DNA from: CBDULQ01 sp965368115
GTDB lineage: Bacteria > Pseudomonadota > Gammaproteobacteria > SZUA-229
Assembly: GCA_965368115.1 (NCBI GenBank)
Contig: CBDULQ010000070.1
Coordinates: 1 to 15,207, forward strand
Direction of reading: 5' to 3'
Length of the DNA: 15,207 bases
Shown here in pieces: positions 7,700 through 13,828 of this stretch. The first letter of the stretch is position 1; each line of letters begins with the position of its first letter. The notes under the pieces were generated by a model. That model had not been told where the DNA came from, did not search any database, and saw nothing but the letters and a program-made list of their open reading frames with translations. A program made the position numbers and the translations under genes.

Positions 7700-8452
7700 T
7701 CAGTAGATATTTTCATAGCAGCGAATGATATCTTTAACCAGTCCGCTACGCACGATATCTTCATGCTCAAATTCGTGAACATATACTGAGTCAAGGCCGG
7801 TCAGTCTGTCAATAGCATCCTGCAATCCGGACTTGTGGCCAATGTCAGACTGACGAATGTCGCCGTTAACCACGACCCGGCAATTCTCACCGATTCGGGT
7901 TAAAAACATTTTCAGCTGGCTATGGGTGCAGTTCTGGGCTTCATCAAGAACGACGAATGCATCATTAAAGGTCTTACCACGTAAATACGCCATTGGCGCT
8001 ACGACGATCCTGCCATTCTTCAAACCACAATCAACCACACCCTTACCCAGCCTTTCATTCAGACAGTCACGAAAAGCATCAAAGTAAGGATCGAATTTCT
8101 CCTGTAAATCACCGGGCAGAAAACCGAGGTTCTCTCCGGCTTCGACGGCCGGCCGGGTAATTACGATGCGTTCAATACGCCTGTTTTCCAGTTCTTCGGC
8201 AGCCAGAGCACCCGCACAGTAACTTTTACCTGTACCGGCCGGACCAATACCAAACGTCAGTTTATGCGCCTTGATGGCAGCGATGTATTGACCTTGGGAT
8301 TGAGTTTTTGCCTTGAGAGGAGGGGCTTTTCGAGAAGAGGGAGATTCGATGTAGGGATTGTGAGAATGAATGTCGATGACGACAGAGTTAGTAGGGCCTC
8401 GTTTGCGGGCCTGTCTCATTGCCTTTTTCTGGGCAGCGGATCTTTTAGCCAT
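7700..8452 (-). CDS. phoH: PhoH-family P-loop ATPase
   Basis: The 250-residue protein has a basic N-terminus (KRSAAQKKAMRQARKRG), a Walker A motif GPAGTGKS (70-77), ENLGFLPGDLQEKFDPYFD and a Walker B motif FVVLDEAQN (166-174). MKMFLTRIGEN and VVVNGDIRQSD follow, typical of PhoH proteins. It lacks the extra N-terminal region of YbeZ-type proteins and no ybeY is adjacent, so it resembles E. coli PhoH more. The family is cytoplasmic, binds ATP, and is linked to phosphate starvation in E. coli and to RNA metabolism in general; the exact activity is not settled. The ATG has AAAGG 7 bases ahead. A strong promoter and an unusual leader lie upstream. No Pho box was recognised. Confidence 0.88.
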   Translation of the reverse strand: MAKRSAAQKKAMRQARKRGPTNSVVIDIHSHNPYIESPSSRKAPPLKAKTQSQGQYIAAIKAHKLTFGIGPAGTGKSYCAGALAAEELENRRIERIVITRPAVEAGENLGFLPGDLQEKFDPYFDAFRDCLNERLGKGVVDCGLKNGRIVVAPMAYLRGKTFNDAFVVLDEAQNCTHSQLKMFLTRIGENCRVVVNGDIRQSDIGHKSGLQDAIDRLTGLDSVYVHEFEHEDIVRSGLVKDIIRCYENIY

Positions 8453-8514
8453 ATATTTACCTTTAGTGTAATCCTCTTTTAAAAAACATTAACGAGCGAT
8501 TTCTTATGGCTACA

Positions 8515-8525
8515 ATCACCTCCTT
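8515..8525 (-). promoter_or_regulatory. Extended Shine-Dalgarno-like site in the phoH leader
   Basis: On the minus strand this reads AAGGAGGTGAT, an 11-base perfect complement to the 3' end of 16S rRNA. It is about 63 bases ahead of the phoH ATG, which has its own AAAGG. No normal start codon lies at a usual distance; TTG followed at once by TAG is the nearest. It may be a ribosome standby site or belong to a minimal upstream reading frame. Confidence 0.4.
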
Positions 8526-8545
8526 TTTATTAGTCGGTTTCAAAT

Positions 8546-8574
8546 TTTATAGAGGAATCAAAGTGACTGGTCAA
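8546..8574 (-). promoter_or_regulatory. Sigma-70 promoter for the phoH-like gene
   Basis: On the minus strand, TTGACC (8574-8569) and TATAAA (8551-8546) are separated by exactly 17 bases; each matches five of six consensus positions. Transcription would start near 8540, giving a leader of about 88 bases. Confidence 0.7.
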
Positions 8575-8685
8575 GGGTTAATATTCAATAACTTAACAAT
8601 TGCAGGAATCTTAGCCAAATGTCTTTACAGATATATGACGCAGTGGTACTTTAAACAGCCACCCCCGAAATTTTCTTCGTTTTAA

Positions 8686-8712
8686 TCCTCTTTCTTTCTC
8701 CCTCTTCTCTTC
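8686..8712. repeat. 27-base homopyrimidine tract
   Basis: The plus strand is pure C/T over 8686-8712 (TCCTCTTTCTTTCTCCCTCT and on), so the minus strand is pure A/G. It lies just beyond the stop of the two-TM gene, upstream of phoH, in the AT-rich gap 8453-8731. No function is known for it. Confidence 0.9.
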
Positions 8713-8731
8713 AAAAACACATATTAAATTT

Positions 8732-9250
8732 TTAACGTCGAGGCGACTTGCGTCGATCTTCGAACATCTCGACCTTGAAATACCAGGCCAGAAACCCGAA
8801 CGCGGCAAGCAGGGTACCTATGACCAGAAAAAACAGCGACACGCCGAACAGCAAACGCACTTCGTTCATGACATGATTCTTAACACTTGAGGATTCACCA
8901 AGGTCCAGTTCTTTTTCCTTGATGTGCAGGAGGATATTCTGCTTCTCGTTACGCAAGCGTTCGATTTCATATTTGGAATAAGGAATGTCGTCGACGATGA
9001 TTTCTTCCCTGGTAGTCATGGCATCCGCACTGTCCACCAGACTTAACACCTTGTCGATATGCGTCAACTCGTCTTTCAGACCATTGACTTCCATATTGGT
9101 GATCACGATTTTTTCGAACACCATGGAGACTGACTGCTCAAACTGATTCATACGCAACCAGGCAAAAGATAGCACCAGGATAATGACCAGCAATCCAAGG
9201 ATGGCAGAAATTTTATAGACGCGTGATGCCCTGGGCATGAGTAATGCCAT
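8732..9250 (-). CDS. Two-TM membrane protein with a helical extracytoplasmic segment, unknown function
   Basis: I do not recognise this family. The 172-residue protein has a membrane helix at about 14-32 (AILGLLVIILVLSFAWL), a charged helix-rich segment at about 33-130 that looks like a coiled coil, a second helix at about 134-157 (LLFGVSLFFLVIGTLLAAF), and a basic cytoplasmic tail (RRKSPRR). The topology resembles small sensory or scaffold proteins with a periplasmic hairpin between two helices, but no signalling domain is attached. GGGGGAG lies 7 bases before the ATG, a strong ribosome binding site, so the gene is probably real. It lies 72 bases after the 147-residue gene on the same strand; they may be co-transcribed. 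Confidence 0.75.
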   Translation of the reverse strand: MALLMPRASRVYKISAILGLLVIILVLSFAWLRMNQFEQSVSMVFEKIVITNMEVNGLKDELTHIDKVLSLVDSADAMTTREEIIVDDIPYSKYEIERLRNEKQNILLHIKEKELDLGESSSVKNHVMNEVRLLFGVSLFFLVIGTLLAAFGFLAWYFKVEMFEDRRKSPRR

Positions 9251-9322
9251 GGAACGACTCCCCCAACAGTACTGATTTGCTGTTTTTTTTTATGATACCG
9301 ACGTAGCGTCGGGAATGCTGTG

Positions 9323-9766
9323 TTATTTATCCATCGACAGCGCGTGATGATAAGCCAGTTTGCACCAGTGCTGCATATCCTTGACGATGGTTTTGCTGTT
9401 GTTCTCGTCTTCCGGCCAGAACGGGTTGAAGTTCACCCAGTTGTCGCCCAGCTCCTTGAAGATTTCTCCACCTTTGACCAGCGCACCGGAAATCGCCTGG
9501 TTAGGCAAACGATATAACAGTCCACTGAGCCCGACGGCAGCGGCAAACATAATACCGCCCCGGGTATGGGCCAGGTAATATGCGTGGTTATCCGTGTCAG
9601 GACAGTAAAAATTGACGTCGGCCAGGTTGGCGGCGGATTTGGTCAGCAGGTCGACTATATCAGCATGTGCTGATGGCTGATAACGCTTGAGAAATTCGAT
9701 CATGCTGCTGTTCTCGTCGCGATCCAGCAAACCCTCGAATTCTTTGACAGGTTCGGACAAACTCAT
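9323..9766 (-). CDS. Hypothetical protein, 147 residues
   Basis: I do not recognise this family. The protein is acidic at the N-terminus, rich in aromatic residues and His, and has a glycine- and alanine-rich hydrophobic stretch (GGIMFAAAVGLSGLLYRLP, about 69-87) that could be a buried helix or a membrane segment. It has two cysteines, one in FYCPD and one in HWCKLAYHH, near the two ends of the second half. No signal peptide is evident. GGGAG lies about 10 bases before the ATG and a well-formed promoter is further upstream, so expression looks real. It is followed on the same strand by the two-TM gene after 72 bases, with a short hairpin (9298-9312) between them that lacks a U-run. Confidence 0.7.
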   Translation of the reverse strand: MSLSEPVKEFEGLLDRDENSSMIEFLKRYQPSAHADIVDLLTKSAANLADVNFYCPDTDNHAYYLAHTRGGIMFAAAVGLSGLLYRLPNQAISGALVKGGEIFKELGDNWVNFNPFWPEDENNSKTIVKDMQHWCKLAYHHALSMDK

Positions 9767-9805
9767 AACCAGGGGACTCCCGAGTTCCCTTCATAAACTC
9801 AACTG

Positions 9806-9834
9806 ATTATGGACACTGGTCCGGCAAACATCAA
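9806..9834 (-). promoter_or_regulatory. Promoter for the 147-residue hypothetical gene
   Basis: On the minus strand, TTGATG (9834-9829) and CATAAT (9811-9806) are separated by 17 bases, matching four and five of six consensus positions. It lies about 40 bases ahead of the ATG at 9766, between purK and this gene, and would also serve the two-TM gene downstream. Confidence 0.55.
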
Positions 9835-9877
9835 TGTAGAAATGGAACGAATGAGACCCGTTTCAATTTAGCGCTTT

Positions 9878-10996
9878 TCAGGCGGACAATTGTCTAAAAA
9901 CACGATCGGCGCTTTCTATAGCACTGTCGATGTTGTCGGACAGCACATTGAAGTGCCCCATCTTGCGTCCCGGACGCGCTTCATTCTTGCCGTAAAGATG
10001 TAACTTGATATTGGCTTCCTGCAGCAGGACTTCCCAGTGCGGGTCCCACAGGTCGCCGAGCAGATTGACCATCACCACCGGTGAAATCAACCGCGCATCA
10101 CCCGGCACCAGGCCGCACATCACGCGTACCTGCTGTTCGAATTGAGAGGTCACCGCAGCATCCTTGGTGTAATGGCCACTGTTGTGGGGGCGCGGCGCCA
10201 TTTCATTGAACACCAGTTGATCGTCCTCGGTGACGAAAAACTCCACCGCCAGCACACCGACATAATCCAGCGCCTCCGCCAGTTGAATGGCCTGCTGCTG
10301 CGCCTTAAGGGCCAGTGCATCGCTGACGCGCGCCGGTACGATGGACTGATGCAGAATGCCGTTGCGATGTTCGTTTTCAGCCGGCGGATAACACTGGATC
10401 TGGCCACAGGTATTACGCGCCAGCAGAGCTGAAATCTCTCGTTTCAATACCAGTTTTTTCTCCAGCACGCAGGGCACGCCGTGCATGGAACGAAATGCAT
10501 CCTGAGCCTGTTGTAGATCATTGACCACCTGCTGGCCCTTGCCGTCATAACCCAGAGTTGCGGTTTTCAGAATGGCCGGCAACCCAACCATCTCGACAGC
10601 CGAAACGAGTTCGTCTTCATTGGTCACCGCTGCAAAGGGAGCGGTTTCAACACCTGACTGATGCGCGAAAGTCTTTTCGCGAATACGATTCTGCGCCGTT
10701 TCCACGGCTTCGGGGGATGGGAATACGGGTCGCTTCGCAGCGATGTAACGCATGCAGTCGGCGGGAATGTTTTCAAATTCGGTGGTGACCGCATCGCAGC
10801 CGTCGATCATGCGGTCAAGGGCGGCATGGTCATCGAAAGCCGCCTGAATGTGTAAATCAGCAATCTGTCCGGCCGGACTCTGCGGATCCGGATCGAACAC
10901 CACCGTCTGATACCCCATAGTGCGCGCCGCAACACAGAACATGCGACCCAGCTGACCGCCACCCAGAACGCCCAGTTTGGCACCCGGTAGTAACAT
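9878..10996 (-). CDS. purK: N5-carboxyaminoimidazole ribonucleotide synthase
   Basis: PurK uses ATP and bicarbonate to carboxylate aminoimidazole ribonucleotide to N5-CAIR in purine synthesis. The 372-residue protein begins with the expected GVLGGGQLGRM loop (9-19). It continues with the ATP-grasp fold: TTEFENIP, KTATLGYDGKGQ, VGVLAVEFFVTEDDQLVFNE and the family's MAPRPHNSGHYT. NLLGD and GRKMGHFNVL follow near the C-terminus. The start lies 6 bp after the purE stop, with GAGG about 11 bases ahead, inside the purE end, so the two genes are one operon. No terminator hairpin is evident beyond the stop. Confidence 0.96.
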   Translation of the reverse strand: MLLPGAKLGVLGGGQLGRMFCVAARTMGYQTVVFDPDPQSPAGQIADLHIQAAFDDHAALDRMIDGCDAVTTEFENIPADCMRYIAAKRPVFPSPEAVETAQNRIREKTFAHQSGVETAPFAAVTNEDELVSAVEMVGLPAILKTATLGYDGKGQQVVNDLQQAQDAFRSMHGVPCVLEKKLVLKREISALLARNTCGQIQCYPPAENEHRNGILHQSIVPARVSDALALKAQQQAIQLAEALDYVGVLAVEFFVTEDDQLVFNEMAPRPHNSGHYTKDAAVTSQFEQQVRVMCGLVPGDARLISPVVMVNLLGDLWDPHWEVLLQEANIKLHLYGKNEARPGRKMGHFNVLSDNIDSAIESADRVFRQLSA

Positions 10997-11002
10997 ATGG
11001 AT

Positions 11003-11497
11003 TTATTCCTCTGGCGGTAACGACATGGCCAGTACCGCATCCTGCTGATTGGCGCGAAAATCCGCCAGTTTCTCGGCCAGCGCCGCATCCTGATTAGCCA
11101 GCAGTGACACTGCGAATAATCCTGCATTGGCCGCACCCGCTTCACCAATCGCAAAGGTTGCCACGGGAATGCCTTTCGGCATCTGAACGATGGACAGCAG
11201 TGAGTCCATCCCTTTCAGGTATTTCGAGTTTACCGGCACACCGAGTACCGGCAAAGTGGTTTTGGCCGCCAGCATACCCGGCAAATGCGCCGCGCCACCG
11301 GCACCGGCGATAATACAGGCCAGACCCCGTTCCCGGGCAGTGGCCGCATATTCGAACAGTAAATCAGGCGTACGATGGGCCGATACCACGCGGGCCTCGT
11401 AATCTACGCCAAACGCTTCCAGTTGTTGTACCGCATGCTGCATGACAGGCCAGTCGCTCTGGCTACCCATGACCACGCCGACTTTCATGTTCGCCAT
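11003..11497 (-). CDS. purE: N5-CAIR mutase
   Basis: PurE moves the carboxyl group of N5-CAIR to give CAIR, the substrate of PurC. The 164-residue protein shows VVMGSQSDWPVM, VSAHRTPD with the key histidine, and IAGAGGAAHLPGMLAAKTTLPVLGVPV, all signatures of the small bacterial class I enzyme. It pairs with purK just downstream, which fits the class I (N5-CAIR) route and not direct AIR carboxylation. AGAAGG lies 8 bases before the ATG. A promoter is in the gap to the divergent epimerase gene. Confidence 0.97.
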   Translation of the reverse strand: MANMKVGVVMGSQSDWPVMQHAVQQLEAFGVDYEARVVSAHRTPDLLFEYAATARERGLACIIAGAGGAAHLPGMLAAKTTLPVLGVPVNSKYLKGMDSLLSIVQMPKGIPVATFAIGEAGAANAGLFAVSLLANQDAALAEKLADFRANQQDAVLAMSLPPEE

Positions 11498-11540
11498 AAT
11501 GATCGCCTTCTGTGTCGTCCGGATCGGAGAAAAACCGCGT

Positions 11541-11569
11541 ATTGTATAGGAAAATCGTTCATTTGGTAA
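11541..11569 (-). promoter_or_regulatory. Promoter of purEK
   Basis: On the minus strand, TTACCA (11569-11564) and TACAAT (11546-11541) are 17 bases apart, matching four and five of six consensus positions. The leader would be about 35-40 bases. No PurR-like operator was recognised. Confidence 0.55.
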
Positions 11570-11595
11570 ATTCTGCAGAACACGGCCGTTTGACC

Positions 11596-11601
11596 TAGAA
11601 T
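11596..11601 (+). promoter_or_regulatory. Possible -10 element for the epimerase gene
   Basis: TAGAAT, five of six consensus positions, lies 36 bases before the ATG at 11638. No convincing -35 is placed upstream, so this is tentative. It is in the same 140-bp gap as the purEK promoter. Confidence 0.25.
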
Positions 11602-11637
11602 GATGGGCATTGCTTCTGGAATTGAACTTGGGCTCTC

Positions 11638-12564
11638 ATGGAAAAAGTACTCATTACCGGCGGCGCCGGTTTCATCGGTTCGCATACTGCCGACCTGATC
11701 ATGCAACAGGGCACGCCGGTTCGCGTCCTCGACAATCTCTCCTCCGGCCATCGCCACAATCTTCCCGACAGTCACCCCCTGCTGGAATTCATCGAAGGTG
11801 ATATTTGCGACCGAAACACCGTCGATGCCGCCATGCAGGGTGTCAGTCATTGCCTGCACCTGGCGGCGCAGGTGTCTGTGGTGGCGTCACTGGAAGATCC
11901 CGGTTTTTCCGCCCAGCAAAACATTCTCGGTTTTGTGAACGTGCTGGATGCCTGCCGCGTGCAGGGGGTACAGCGACTGGTCTACGCCTCTTCGGCGGCC
12001 ATTTACGGCGAACCAGCCAGCCTGCCACTGGCAGAAGATGCTCCGGCCGCTCAATTATCGCCCTACGGCCTGGAGAAGAAAATCAACGAACAGTATTGCG
12101 ACCTGTATCGCCGCCTGTACGGGTTCTCCTCGCTTGGCATGCGTTTTTTCAATGTCTTCGGCCCACGCCAGGATCCGAAATCACCCTACGCCGGAGTCAT
12201 CGCCCTGTTTGTTGACCGCATTCGCGATAACCAGCCGCTGACCATTTTCGGCGACGGTAAGCAGACCCGCGATTTTATCTATGTCGGTGACGTTGCGCGC
12301 AGTAACCTGGCTGCCCTGCAGGGCAGCTTGCAGAGCGCCTGTAACGTGGCCACCGGCCACAGCACCTCTCTACTGGACCTGGTCGAAAGCCTGTCCCGGC
12401 TGACCGGTAACAAGCCGGAGATCAGCTTTGCGGCTCCGCGCGAGGGTGACATTGTGCATTCGCTCGCCAGCCCGCAACGAATGAATCAGCAGCTTGAGGT
12501 CGCCGCCAAGACCGATCTCGACACCGGGCTGGGGCGGTTGCTGGAATCCGTCAAAAACGGATAA
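11638..12564 (+). CDS. NAD-dependent sugar-nucleotide epimerase/dehydratase (extended SDR, GalE-like)
   Basis: The 308-residue protein is an extended short-chain dehydrogenase. The NAD-binding motif GGAGFIG is at residues 8-14, LAAQVSV near 75-81, a Ser at about 119 in YASSAAIYGE, and the catalytic Tyr143 and Lys147 in SPYGLEK. MRFFNVFGPRQDP and GDGKQTRDFIYVGDVA are typical of UDP-glucose, UDP-N-acetylglucosamine or UDP-glucuronate 4-epimerases and their relatives. It probably makes a sugar precursor for surface polysaccharide; the substrate cannot be read from the sequence. No other glycan genes are adjacent, which is unusual for this class. It is divergent from purEK, with a weak ribosome binding site. 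Confidence 0.85.
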   Translation: MEKVLITGGAGFIGSHTADLIMQQGTPVRVLDNLSSGHRHNLPDSHPLLEFIEGDICDRNTVDAAMQGVSHCLHLAAQVSVVASLEDPGFSAQQNILGFVNVLDACRVQGVQRLVYASSAAIYGEPASLPLAEDAPAAQLSPYGLEKKINEQYCDLYRRLYGFSSLGMRFFNVFGPRQDPKSPYAGVIALFVDRIRDNQPLTIFGDGKQTRDFIYVGDVARSNLAALQGSLQSACNVATGHSTSLLDLVESLSRLTGNKPEISFAAPREGDIVHSLASPQRMNQQLEVAAKTDLDTGLGRLLESVKNG

Positions 12565-12565
12565 G

Positions 12566-12639
12566 TAAGACGGACAAAGCCCGGACAAGGCAGATTTCCC
12601 AAAATACGCCGACTTTGCCGCGGAAATTGGCCTGTCTTA
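12566..12639 (+). other. Imperfect stem-loop after the epimerase gene, possible terminator
   Basis: TAAGAC (12566-12571) and GTCTTA (12634-12639) form an outer arm. AGGC plus ATTTCC (12588-12599) pairs with GGAAAT plus GCCT (12622-12633), with a two-base mismatch. The tail TTATTATTAAATT is T-rich. Bulges make it weaker than a standard terminator. The rest of the 296-base gap before the next gene is AT-rich and holds promoter-like sequences. Confidence 0.3.
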
Positions 12640-12687
12640 TTATTAAATTCTAATTGAAATAGAGATTCTACATGAATTTCAATACTT

Positions 12688-12693
12688 TATAAT
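12688..12693 (+). promoter_or_regulatory. Isolated TATAAT in the gap before the 130-residue gene
   Basis: A perfect -10 hexamer stands in an AT-rich patch, but no matching -35 is at the normal distance. It may be chance in an AT-rich stretch. Confidence 0.2.
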
Positions 12694-12779
12694 ATTCGTT
12701 CCGGGTAAATTTCAGCCGGGCGCGGGGCCTTTTATTCGCGACCTGTCATGGTATGGACATACTGTTTATGGAAAATCGG

Positions 12780-12788
12780 TGCTATAGT
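12780..12788 (+). promoter_or_regulatory. Extended -10 promoter for the 130-residue gene
   Basis: TGCTATAGT combines the TG extension with a -10 hexamer matching five of six positions. It lies 72 bases before the ATG at 12861. No strong -35 is visible, which is usual for extended -10 promoters. Confidence 0.45.
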
Positions 12789-12860
12789 GAAGTTTCCGCC
12801 ACTAATCGCTGATAACGAGCTGACCCGAACAGGCTCGATACCGACGACAAAGGGACGCCC

Positions 12861-13253
12861 ATGAACAAAGACAAATCCCCTCTCGATAGCGCGCAGATGC
12901 TGGATCGCCACATGAAGCTGATCAGCGACACCCGTCACCAGGTCATCCCCGGCAACGGCACCCGCGCGAGCATCCGGTCTGGCGGCCTGGCCAGCCTCCA
13001 ACAGGCGACTCTGCAGCTGATGGATCGACGTCAGGCACGCTGGGGATTCGGCGGATTGCCGTTTCGGGTAGTACGCCACAAACTGGCGGCTGATCGCTGG
13101 CGGCTGACCGTCGAGGATCCAAGAACCCGCACCGTGATTCTCGAAGCCGAAGGCTGCGGCGACAAGATCTTCGCCTATGAAGACAGCCTGGCACGCATGG
13201 CGGAAGCCCTCACCGACCGTGACCTGATCATCACAACACCGAGTCGCCGCTAA
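12861..13253 (+). CDS. Hypothetical protein, 130 residues
   Basis: I do not recognise this family. The product is basic and predicted soluble, with no signal peptide, membrane segment or cysteine pair; the only Cys is in EGCGDKIF. The middle, RWGFGGLPFRVVRHKLAADR, and the following WRLTVEDPRTRTVILEAEG look like beta strands. AAAGGGA lies 5 bases before the ATG and an extended -10 promoter is upstream. The opposite strand has a longer open frame over the same bases, but it has no such signals and a low-complexity look. The neighbour downstream is a second small unknown gene after 135 bp. Confidence 0.6.
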   Translation: MNKDKSPLDSAQMLDRHMKLISDTRHQVIPGNGTRASIRSGGLASLQQATLQLMDRRQARWGFGGLPFRVVRHKLAADRWRLTVEDPRTRTVILEAEGCGDKIFAYEDSLARMAEALTDRDLIITTPSRR

Positions 13254-13265
13254 TCCACTCACGAC

Positions 13266-13294
13266 ATCCTACAAGCTGTAGTCAAAATCCTACA
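13266..13294 (+). repeat. Direct repeat ATCCTACA, 21 bp apart
   Basis: ATCCTACA occurs at 13266-13273 and 13287-13294, two helical turns apart. The first copy overlaps the palindrome CTACA-AGC-TGTAG (13269-13281). Both lie upstream of the CRP-like site and the 107-residue gene. Confidence 0.6.
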
Positions 13295-13309
13295 CGAGTT
13301 TCAGCTTTT

Positions 13310-13325
13310 TGTGACAGATTTCACA
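13310..13325 (+). promoter_or_regulatory. CRP/Vfr-type operator upstream of the 107-residue gene
   Basis: TGTGACAGATTTCACA has both half-sites TGTGA and TCACA at the exact six-base spacing of the CRP consensus. Its centre is about 22 bases ahead of the -10 candidate TACAAT (13339-13344). That is too close for normal class II activation and would cover the -35 region. It could repress, or serve another start site. Confidence 0.55.
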
Positions 13326-13338
13326 TGAACTGCTGACC

Positions 13339-13344
13339 TACAAT
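13339..13344 (+). promoter_or_regulatory. Candidate -10 element for the 107-residue gene
   Basis: TACAAT matches five of six consensus positions and lies 45 bases before the ATG at 13389. No good -35 is found at 16-18 bases; the CRP-like palindrome occupies that place. Confidence 0.4.
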
Positions 13345-13388
13345 AATCGACACAGGGAATACTTAAATAACCAAAGAAGATGATTACC

Positions 13389-13712
13389 ATGAAAGAACTC
13401 AACGCTCTCGTACAGGAAATAGTCGATTTTGGCGATGCCATCAGTTATTCCGAAAATCCCGCCGACCCCAACTTTCAGAATGCCTGCGATCTGTTCAGCC
13501 AGTATCTGGACTGGAAATTCACTGAACTGAAACATCAGCTGACCGAAAGTGACGCGCTCAACAGCGATCCGCAATGGGATAACAGCGACCTGGAAGGTCT
13601 GAATAAACTGATCTCATCACCCATGCGTAGTGCAGAAACCTACATCACATGGACCCGCGAGCTGATGCAATACTGCGTCAACCTGCAACGTAATAAACTG
13701 ATTGCGGCCTGA
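13389..13712 (+). CDS. Hypothetical small acidic protein, 107 residues
   Basis: I do not recognise this family. The protein is acidic, predicted mainly helical and soluble, with aromatic and Trp positions (DWKFTELKHQL, DPQWDNSDLEG, YITWTRELMQYCVNLQRNK) that suggest a small helical bundle. It has no signal peptide or membrane segment. The frame opens at ATG 13380, but AAGAAG directly touches that codon and stands 9 bases from ATG 13389, so the later start is preferred. The gene is single, with a CRP-like operator upstream and a very strong terminator 41 bases beyond its stop. Confidence 0.7.
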   Translation: MKELNALVQEIVDFGDAISYSENPADPNFQNACDLFSQYLDWKFTELKHQLTESDALNSDPQWDNSDLEGLNKLISSPMRSAETYITWTRELMQYCVNLQRNKLIAA

Positions 13713-13753
13713 GTAGATCACTCCCCTGCCGATTAATCCGGGGCCCGGAAACG

Positions 13754-13793
13754 AAAGCACTGCTGGAGCATCGCTCCAGCAGTGCTTTTTTTT
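13754..13793 (+). terminator. Strong Rho-independent terminator
   Basis: A perfect 16-bp stem (13754-13769 with 13773-13788) closes a 3-base loop (ATC) and runs into eight T (13786-13793). It ends the 107-residue gene. On the minus strand the same stem is followed only by TTTCGTTT, so it may also end the sigma/anti-sigma transcript weakly. Confidence 0.95.
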
Positions 13794-13828
13794 GCTCACC
13801 GGCCACCCGCCAGCGTTTCGCGTCCGGC

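Noticed and set aside
9298..9312. Stem-loop CCGACG-TAG-CGTCGG as a terminator
   Set aside because: The nine-base T run lies on the wrong side for either transcript direction, so there is no U-tract after the stem.
11582..11589. Palindrome ACGGCCGT between purE and the epimerase gene as a PurR operator
   Set aside because: The flanks do not match the PurR consensus with its central CGTTT pattern, and an 8-bp palindrome is common in GC-rich DNA.
12732..13262. Minus-strand open frame of 176 codons over the 130-residue gene
   Set aside because: It is longer, but the plus frame has AAAGGGA at good distance and an extended -10 promoter, while the minus frame has neither and runs through the promoter region. 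Not fully excluded.
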